Origin: an uncultured Eubacteriales bacterium
Lineage (GTDB): Bacteria; Bacillota; Clostridia; Lachnospirales; Lachnospiraceae
Direction of reading: 5' to 3'
Assembly: GCA_900314525.1 (NCBI GenBank)
Contig: OMVN01000006.1
Location: 24,651 to 88,650, forward strand
Length of the DNA stretch: 64,000 nt
Within the stretch, counting starts at the first letter, position 1. Each line of letters starts with the position of its first letter. The position numbers were made by a program, and so were the translations under genes. Below the pieces are notes generated by a model. The model was not told the DNA's origin and did not search any database. It saw only the letters and a program-made list of their open reading frames with translations. Below are positions 8,922 to 17,100 of the stretch, in pieces.

Positions 8922-9815
8922 TTACCATGCTATTACTTCACATCCATCCTCTGTCACAAGAACCTGTATTTCCCACTGAGCTGATGGAAGCCCGTCTTTT
9001 GTTCTTACAATCCATCCATTACTCTCATCTACATAGTAATCACATTTACCCATGTTAACCATTGGTTCAATAGTAAACATGAGACCAGGAACTAAAAGCA
9101 TATCTGTGCCCCTCTTTGTTACATAACTTACAAATGGATCCTCATGAAATTCAAGACCAACGCCATGTCCTCCAATATCCTCTACAACAGAATAACCATT
9201 TTCTTTAATATAATCATTAACTGCCTGGCCCATATCTCCTAAATATCCCCAAGGTTTAACTTCTTTTAGTCCTAATTCCACAGCTTTCTTTGTGACTTCC
9301 ACAAGTTTTTTATTTTCTTCACTAACATTTCCTATACAGAACATTCTTGAGGAATCTGAAAAATACCCATCAAGAATTGTAGAACAGTCAACATTGATTA
9401 TATCCCCATCCTTAAGTATTTCATCAGGACTTGGTATTCCGTGACAAACTACATCATTTATTGAAGTACAAACGCTCTTAGGAAATCCCTCATAATCAAG
9501 TGGTGCTGGTATTCCACCAAGTTCTACGGTTTTTGTATGCACTAACATGTTTATTTCTTCTGTAGACATTCCTGCAGAAATATTTTCTGCTACATAGTCA
9601 AGAACAGCAACATTTATTTTTGCGCTTGCTTTAATTTTTTCAATTTCAGCTGGCTTCTTTAATAGCTTTTTGCTTGGAACTATTGCTCCTTTTCTTCTGA
9701 ATTCCATCATTTTCTGATCTATAGGCTGATGACAGAATTTATATTTCTTTCCACTTCCACATGGGCAAGGGTCATTTCTTCCTATTACTTTTACATTATT
9801 ATTTAATATCATCAC
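8922..9815 (-). CDS. map: Methionine aminopeptidase type I with N-terminal SEC-C zinc motif
   Basis: The enzyme removes the initiator methionine from nascent proteins. The first 40 residues hold a SEC-C motif (GRNDPCPCGSGKKYKFCH), a zinc-binding element also found at the end of SecA, and the rest is a standard catalytic domain. Metal ligands are visible: Asp in INVDCSTILDGYFSD, His in GGHGVGLEFHEDP, Glu in FTIEPMVNMG and Glu in SAQWEIQVLVTEDG. At 297 residues it is longer than the 250-residue form because of the SEC-C extension, which may help it contact ribosomes. It stands alone between glyA and the kinase-like gene. Confidence 0.95.
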   Translation of the reverse strand: MMILNNNVKVIGRNDPCPCGSGKKYKFCHQPIDQKMMEFRRKGAIVPSKKLLKKPAEIEKIKASAKINVAVLDYVAENISAGMSTEEINMLVHTKTVELGGIPAPLDYEGFPKSVCTSINDVVCHGIPSPDEILKDGDIINVDCSTILDGYFSDSSRMFCIGNVSEENKKLVEVTKKAVELGLKEVKPWGYLGDMGQAVNDYIKENGYSVVEDIGGHGVGLEFHEDPFVSYVTKRGTDMLLVPGLMFTIEPMVNMGKCDYYVDESNGWIVRTKDGLPSAQWEIQVLVTEDGCEVIAW

Positions 9816-9866
9816 ATACCTCCGTATTACTTTTCACTGTAATAAATATACTACCGACATAAAAAA

Positions 9867-9900
9867 AATGCAATAAAAGTGATAATACCTTTATTGCATT
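9867..9900 (-). terminator. Terminator after the P-loop kinase-like gene
   Basis: On the minus strand AATGCAATAAAGG pairs with CTTTTATTGCATT and runs into eight T. It begins within six bases of the stop codon of the upstream gene. Confidence 0.75.
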
Positions 9901-9905
9901 ATTCC

Positions 9906-10493
9906 CTAATTATTCTCTATTTTTTCCTTAATATCTTTGAGACTTTCTTCAAACTCTTCATCAGATGAATTATTGAAAATATAAAGTGTTCCAGGCTCTT
10001 CTGGGTCTTCAAGATTAGTCGGAATATTGAAATTTACATTCTTTATGTAATCATACCAATGAGTAAGCTTCCATGTATCTCTGTCAGATGCCCTGTCTAT
10101 CATTCTCTGATGACAAACTTCTGGATCTGTCTTAACCCAAATTACAACTAATTTTGCGCCTTTTTCCTTTAATTCTGCCTTAAGTCCAGCAATATATTCA
10201 TCATCTCTGATTTCTGAAGTAAATGGTGCATTAATAAGTACCGTATCCTCATATGTAAGTGCTTCCATAGCAACCGCCATAATTGCATCATATTCAAAAT
10301 CTCTTATCTCTGCATTAAAGAAATCGCTACTTCTGTTGTATGGCTGATTTGCAACCTTAAAAATCTGTTTGCTAAGTACAATTAATGTATCCTTATCAAG
10401 ATATACAACATGATCAAGAGCCTCTGCTAATTTTTTTGATATATGTGTTTTTCCACATGCAGGTGGACTTGTAACTAAAATCAATTTCTTCAC
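9906..10493 (-). CDS. P-loop NTPase, kinase-like (AAA_33/zeta-type), unknown substrate
   Basis: This 195-residue protein starts with a Walker A-like motif SPPACGKTHISKKL, where the first Gly is replaced by Ser as in several small-molecule and polynucleotide kinases. A strand LVVIWVKTDPEVCHQRMIDRASDR resembles the lid region of gluconate/shikimate-type kinases. The start is GTG, preceded by GGAGGAAG. It sits between a tRNA gene and map, with its own terminator. I cannot name the substrate; no antitoxin partner is adjacent, which argues against a zeta toxin. Confidence 0.75.
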   Translation of the reverse strand: MKKLILVTSPPACGKTHISKKLAEALDHVVYLDKDTLIVLSKQIFKVANQPYNRSSDFFNAEIRDFEYDAIMAVAMEALTYEDTVLINAPFTSEIRDDEYIAGLKAELKEKGAKLVVIWVKTDPEVCHQRMIDRASDRDTWKLTHWYDYIKNVNFNIPTNLEDPEEPGTLYIFNNSSDEEFEESLKDIKEKIENN

Positions 10494-10539
10494 TTATTAA
10501 ACTTCCTCCGAATTCACTAACTTTCCTTTACTTAACAAA

Positions 10540-10566
10540 AGAGGAAAACATACAATGTTTTCCTCT
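10540..10566 (-). terminator. Terminator after tRNA-Gly
   Basis: On the minus strand AGAGGAAAACAT pairs perfectly with ATGTTTTCCTCT around a three-base loop and is followed by a T-run. It is six bases from the 3' end of the tRNA. Confidence 0.8.
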
Positions 10567-10571
10567 CGCAG

Positions 10572-10644
10572 AGCGCGAGACGGGACTCGAACCCGCGACC
10601 CCGACCTTGGCAAGGTCGTGCTCCACCAACTGAGCCACTCGCGC
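10572..10644 (-). tRNA. tRNA-Gly (anticodon GCC)
   Basis: Read on the minus strand the acceptor stem GCGCGAG pairs with CTCGCGC, the anticodon arm is CGACC-TTGCCAA-GGTCG with GCC as anticodon, and the T arm contains GGTTCGAGTCC. The discriminator base is T, as expected for Gly. The 3' CCA is not encoded. Confidence 0.95.
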
Positions 10645-10674
10645 ATAACTTGTCTTTTTCTCAAAGACAAATGT

Positions 10675-10703
10675 ATTTTACATTATAATAAATAATTTGT
10701 CAA
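10675..10703 (-). promoter_or_regulatory. Promoter of tRNA-Gly
   Basis: On the minus strand TTGACA (10698-10703) is 17 bases from TAAAAT (10675-10680), about 30 bases before the mature tRNA 5' end. Confidence 0.65.
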
Positions 10704-10780
10704 CAGAATTTTTATATTAATTTGCATAACGATTAATATTTTAAACAATATAAGTAATAAATCAAGTGTTCTGTTAATTA

Positions 10781-11173
10781 TTATTTTAATCTTACATAAA
10801 TTGTAGATTTGCCGCTTCCTTCCCTGCGAAGTTCTCCTTCTGCTAGCTTTTCTACTCTTACTTCTGATACAAATACTTTCTTTCCATCTTCTGTACTAAC
10901 TACTGTAAAATATAGAATGGATGGAACATTGTAGTTTCTATGTCTCTTCCATCATCTGTTACTACATGTACTAATATATCTGTTTTTGATACTGATACAT
11001 TCTTTACTTCCTGTAACTCATTTTCACCAGTTTCAGTATTATATGACCAGACTTTGTCACCTGGTTTGATTTCGTCAATTCTTCTATCGCCATCTTCTGT
11101 AATTCGAACATCGCCCCATTAAAATATGCCTTCGGCATGGGGGCGATGCTACATGTAAAGTTTTTTCAAAACT
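10781..11173 (-). pseudogene. Remnant of the Hint (intein-like) domain of the Rhs protein
   Basis: After the Rhs reading frame stops, the minus strand still encodes Hint-domain sequence in two other frames. One frame (about 11110 to 10900) reads RRIDEIKPGDKVWSYNTETG and ends at the FHPFYI motif; the second (about 10918 to 10781) reads STEDGKKVFVSEVRVEKLAEGE and ends at a TAA. Normal Hint domains have about 20 more residues between those two blocks, so there is a small deletion plus frame change there, as well as the palindromic DNA that separates this piece from the CFTGDT start motif. No toxin domain follows. This is a decayed tail of the polymorphic-toxin type. Confidence 0.75.
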
Positions 11174-11178
11174 TTACA
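11109..11178. repeat. Two nested palindromes interrupting the Rhs Hint domain
   Basis: Two adjacent inverted repeats lie here: CATCGCCCC (11109-11117) with GGGGCGATG (11140-11148), enclosing an inner ATGCC-TTC-GGCAT hairpin, and TGTAAAGTTTT (11154-11164) with AAAACTTTACA (11168-11178). Together they fall exactly between the first block of the Hint domain and its continuation, and supply the stop codon that ends the Rhs protein. They look like a small inserted repeat element, but no second copy occurs in this window. Confidence 0.6.
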
Positions 11179-14100
11179 CAAATTTAACTATTGTGTCGCC
11201 TGTAAAGCAATTACAACCAAGTGTTAAAATTCCGATGGCAAGTCTGACTGTTGCTACTGCAATCTTTTCTGGATCCTTACTTTCTATTGCTTCAATTAAT
11301 CCAAATGTATCTTGACCTATATTAACTAATTTTAATATAAATGCTGCTGATTCTCCAAAAACTGCAGTTACTACACATGAAATCAATGACTGTACAATTA
11401 GACCTCTTACAATACACATTGCAACATCAAGAACAGTAGCTTCACCACAGAATACCATTCGCATTGTTGTAGCAACATCATATGCTGTCACTGCAAGATT
11501 TGCAAGTGTAAGCATTTTCTGAAGACTAAATCCAGGTGTAATTATTGTATTAATTGTTGCCTGGATTCCCTGTGCAACGCTTGTTTCCATTAACGAGAAA
11601 TTACCAGTTGGGTCTGTGTACATTACAGGATTTCCATTTGCATATAAATATTTATGAAGACTTACCGGATTATCTAATGTTCCTGCGTAAGTATCCATCG
11701 TTGTAAATGTACCTGTTTCAGGTGATAAATAACGAGCTCTTAAATAATACAAGCCTGTTGATTCATTGTACTGTTCACCTGTGTAGAGATAATCATTGTC
11801 TGTATCTCCATTTTTCTTTAATAGTATACCATATGAATCGTATGTATAGGTATCTGTTATTTTTGAATTTTCTACAAGGGCTGTTACTGAACCATGTCCG
11901 TCCTGGATGTAGGTTTTGTGATTATTTACTTCACCTATAATATCAGCACTTATTAATTCAAGTCCTCTTGTGTAATACTTATTAACTTTGTATGTGTTAT
12001 CTGTATTCTTTGAAAGTTCTAAGGCAACCTGTGTAAGCCCCCCGTATGTATCGTTAAGATAGAATACTTTTTCTTCTTCATTTACCTGCTTGCTTATTCT
12101 GTTTCCTTCGAAATCATATGAATAACTTTCTATTGTTACAGAATTTCCACTGCTTATTGTTGCAGTTAATAACTTATTTTCTGCATCGTATGTGTATGTC
12201 TTATCTTTTGTTCCATGCTCTGATGTAAGATTTCCATTGTCATCATATGTGTAACTGATTGTGGAAATGTCTGCATCTGTTGTTTCTGGATTTACAAATC
12301 CTTCTATTTCAGGAATCTTTGTTGTTTCAGATTTCGTAAGCTGGTTAAGTTCATTGTAGGTGTAGATTGTATTTCCTTCTTCTACATCTTCTGTGTAATC
12401 ATTTACATCACCTGTAACCTTAGTTGTTTTTCCTGTTCTGTTGCTTACATTATCAAAGGCATATTTATTTTCAATAGTTCCCTGATATGTTAAGGTAGCT
12501 GCCTTTAATGTTACATTTTCTGAATCAAGATTTACAACATCTAAAAAGTTAACATTGTCATTAATGCTAATCTTTTCTTCTGTAAGTCTTAATAGTTCAT
12601 CATAAGTATATTCGTTAGTGATGATTCTCGCTGTAGTGTTTTCTGAGGATTCTCGTGTAATTTCAACTGCTCTTGTTTTTTCTCCTGCCTTGCCATAGCT
12701 GTAATCGTAGAACATTAAGACATTTGAATCTTTGTCAGTTACTATTTCATTTATAAGTCTTGAACATACATCATATTTATATGAAACTGTAAGTCCACCT
12801 TCGTGCTTAACTTTTGTTCTGTTTCCTAAGGAATCATATTCATAAACGGTTGCTACTCCATTATGATCAATAACTTTTACAAGTCTGTCCATTAAGTCAT
12901 AGCTGTATGATGTTGCTGCAACATCTTCGCCATTTACATTATATGTAATCGAACTTATTTTTTCATTGTCTGCATATGTGTACTTAATTGTTCCAAGGTC
13001 ATATGTTGTCTTTGATGCAAGTCTTCCTAGCTCATCATATGAGTAGCTTACATCTCCCTTAGAATCAGTAACTTTACTTAATCTTCCAAGAGAATCATAT
13101 GTGATATTTACAACACCATCTTTATTAGTTTTCTTAATGAGTCTGCCTAAGCTGTCGTATGAATATGTCACTTCATTTCCAGCATAGTCAACAAATGAAG
13201 TCTGATAACCATTTTTATCATATTTGAATTCTGCTGATTTTCCTGCAGCATTTGTTGTTTTTATTAATCTTCCTTCTTCATCATATGTATAACAAGTTGC
13301 ATTTCCATTTGCGTCTTCTACCTTTGTTAGTTCATATGTTTCATCATATGTGTATGTATATTTATTACCTAATGCATCTTCCACTGATATTAAGTTATCT
13401 GCACCATCATACTCATATTTTGTTGCATTTCCATTTCTATCTATCTCTTTAGAAATTCTTCCTCGCTTGTCATATTCTGTCTGTTCCTTTGTTCCATCAG
13501 GATAGATTTCTGCAACCTGATTGTCATTGTCATCATATTCATATTCAAATGTATTACCATTTGCATCCTCAGTCTTAATTAACTGTGAGCGGTTATTGTA
13601 TGTAAATCTTGTTACATTTCCGTATGCATCTTTTATTGATGTATTTCTATTCATATTGTCATATGTGTATTCTGTTACTCCACCTGTGACACTTGTAAAT
13701 GTTAATACATTTCCATTTGCATCGTATGTATAATTTTCCTTTGTTCCGTCGGCATATGTTTTACTTGTAAGTCTGTTAAGTACATCATATTCCATGGAAA
13801 CAGTAATTCCGTATCTGTCAGTTGCTTTGATGTTATTTCCGTTTTTATCATATACAAATGTTTCATTTGTTCCATCTGGATATGCCACATATGTTAAGTT
13901 ATCTTCGCTATCATATGTGTATTCTGTTCTAAGTCCATCTGATGAAATTGTTGCAGTTACATTATTCTTATAATCATATTCATAGCTTGTAACCATTCCT
14001 GTATTGCTAATTTTTGATGTAATATTTCCTGCCTTGTCATATACATATCTTGATGTATATTCTTTCTTTTCACCATTTTCTGTTCTTGTTACAGTAACAC

Positions 14101-17100
14101 CTGTACATCTGTTTTTCTCATCGTATTCATATGTAGTTGAATTCTGATTGCCATCTCCTAATGAAATTAAATTTCCATCCTCATCATACTGAAGTTTTTT
14201 GACCATGCCTATTTCATCTGAAATCGAAGAAAGTTTTCCATCTTTTTCATATGTTAAGTCTGTTTTATTTCCAAGGGCATCGCTCATTTCAGTTAAATTT
14301 CCCTTCGAATCATAATCCATACTTACTAAAAGCTTGTCATCTACTTTTATGCTGTTTACAATATTTAAATCACTGTATTCTAGCGCTTCTTTTGTTCCAT
14401 CTGCTGCTATAAGAGTTTTAAGATTACCATCATTATCTCTCTCATACTTTGTAGTATTTCCATTTGCATCTGTTGATTCTACAAGTTCATTATCAGCATC
14501 ATATTTATTAGTAGTTGCATTTCCAAGCGCATCAATTGTCTTAATCACATTTCCATTATCATCATAGTAGAATACTGTCGGATTACCATTTCTATCTCTG
14601 ACAACTTCCATTTTTGCATCAAGGTCGTGCTCATACTCTATTCTATTTCCGTTAGAATCTACAGTTGCTTTTAGTCTGCCATTTTCATCATATTCATTTC
14701 TTGCAACTGGCTTTCCTGATGGATCAAGAATTTCTACAAGATTATGATCATTGTCGTATGAGTAAATAATATTTCTTCCTGCATAGTCAGTTGTTAATAC
14801 AAGATCACCATTGTCATCATAACCGTATTTTATAGAATTAATTATATTATTTTTGCTGTCTGTTTCAGTTGCACTAATTACTCTGCCTTTGTTATCTCTT
14901 GTAAATTTGATTCCATATCCATCTGAATGTGTGAATCCATTTTTACTGTAACTTACTGTATTTCCATTAGAATCTTCTCCCTTTGTTATTCCCTTATCCG
15001 GTGAAAGATACATCTTTGTTCCATCTTCCGTGGTAAGAATAAAGTTCTGGCTCGCTAACAGGTCTGTATCTTCAAATATAAGAGTATTTCCTTCTAATAA
15101 AGCTGTATTATCTCCATCTATAGTCAGTTTTTTTGTTTTATCTGTATCACATACAAAATTCACCTCTACCGTACTTACTGGAATAAATACACTTCTCTCT
15201 GGACTTAACTTAAGACTGAATTTATCACTTGTTCCATCTCCATAAGTTACTGTGATATCATGATTTATAGTCTGTTCAATGTAATATGTTGTTGATAGTC
15301 TGTTACCCAGCTGTACTTGATTATAACCTTCATGTAATGGATTACTAAGTGTCAGTTTTACACTCTGCATTCCAAGACTCCATCCATAACCAAAATCACC
15401 AGATGATTTATTTCTGCTGTCATAATTTCTGTTTACCTGCAATGGGATGCCTGCAACATTTGAACTAATGTCTGTAAATCCTAAAGACATATTTCCTACT
15501 TTAAGATTTCCTACTACATTAACTGTTCTTTCTGTCGTAGTTCTGTTTCCACCATTATCAACTGCAATAAGTCTTAATGTATAACTTCCATTCATAAGCA
15601 TTGTAGTGTCAAGTTCACCTAGCTTTCCATTTTCAATGCTTTCATATCCTTTTGCTATCTCTTTATAATCATCTGTGCCATTTAATTTATATTCTAAAGT
15701 ATAGTAGGCGAGACCTGTTTCATCTTTGACCGTACCAATAATATCTGTTTTAGCTTTTACATCAACGTCTGATTGAGGTGAAATAAAATCCGCTGTTGGA
15801 TATGCTTCATCACTTCTATCAAAGAATCTAATCTTTTTTGTAACTGATTTTAAATCTCCATCCACTATTGCTGTAAATGTGATATTAGCAATGCCTGCAT
15901 CATTTTTTGTAACGGATACTTTTTTGTCATCTAATATTACATCTGCTTCACCTGAAGTTACGCTGATATCTTTTGCATTTTTAGGGTATGCGATATAACC
16001 AGTTACCGTATCTCCTACATCTGCAACAGTATTTTGGAATACAAGTGCCAGTTCTTTGTTATCTGCCTCACCATTATTTATTGTACCATCTTCATTGACT
16101 GTAAATGTGTAAATTGTAGTTCTTGTGTTCCCTGACTCATCGTTTGCAGTTACCTCAACTACATAATCTCCTGTGCTGTATTCTGTAAATTCATATGTGG
16201 CAATATCCGCATTATCTACGTTTGCACTACCAGTAGTAATAATTACTTTGTCACTACTACCTTTTCTTCCTGTTGTTATCTTATACTCTTTTAAATGTTC
16301 ATCTGTAATTGAACCTGTAAGTTTGATTTTTAAAATTTTATTTTCAATTGCTGCATCCAAATCAGCAAAAATATCAGGTGCTGTTTTATCTTCATTCTCA
16401 TCAACCTGACCTGCCTTATACGTGAACTCAGCTTTTGAGATGCTTGTATTTTCTGCCGAGTCTTTTGCTGATAATTCTACTTCATAAGTTCCATCAGATA
16501 AATTTTCTAAATTAATATTTCCAAGTTCGGCAGAATCTTCATTTTCATTGCCTTTTGCAATAATAATCTTTACTGATTCATTTGATTTATTAAAATAGGT
16601 CAATGTGTATTCTGAAAGCTTTGTTTCATCTGATACAGAACCTATCACCGTTAACGTATTTCTATCATTATCAATTGCTATATTTTCAATTGCTGTAACT
16701 GGTGGAATACTGTCAGTTTCTTCTTTACTCACTGTAATAGTAAGACTTTCTTCTGAAGTTAATCCCGCCTCATCTTCTGCTGTGATTTTGTAGCAATAAA
16801 CACCTTCTTCAAGTTCATCTGTATTAATCACACCAATAAATCCATCTTTAATAGCTTCTATGCCTTCAGTAATGAGAACTTCTTTGTTGTCATCCTCACC
16901 TGATTTTGTTCTTGTCACTTTATAACTCTTTAGTTTTCTATCATCTGTAATCGAACCTTTGATTTCCACAACTCCAGATATTTTACCATCTTTTGGTGAT
17001 GTAATATTAATTTGAGGTGGTGTTATGTCTCTGTTATCTATTACCGTTATTGTCTTGTATTGTGTTGTTACATTTCCTGCAATATCTGTAGCTACAACAG

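Noticed and set aside
9906-10493. Zeta-type toxin
   Set aside because: It has the P-loop, but no epsilon-like antitoxin is adjacent, and it is flanked by housekeeping genes.
13252-16793. Several plus-strand open frames of 60-80 codons inside the Rhs gene
   Set aside because: They are antisense shadows of YD repeats with low-complexity composition and no ribosome-binding sites.
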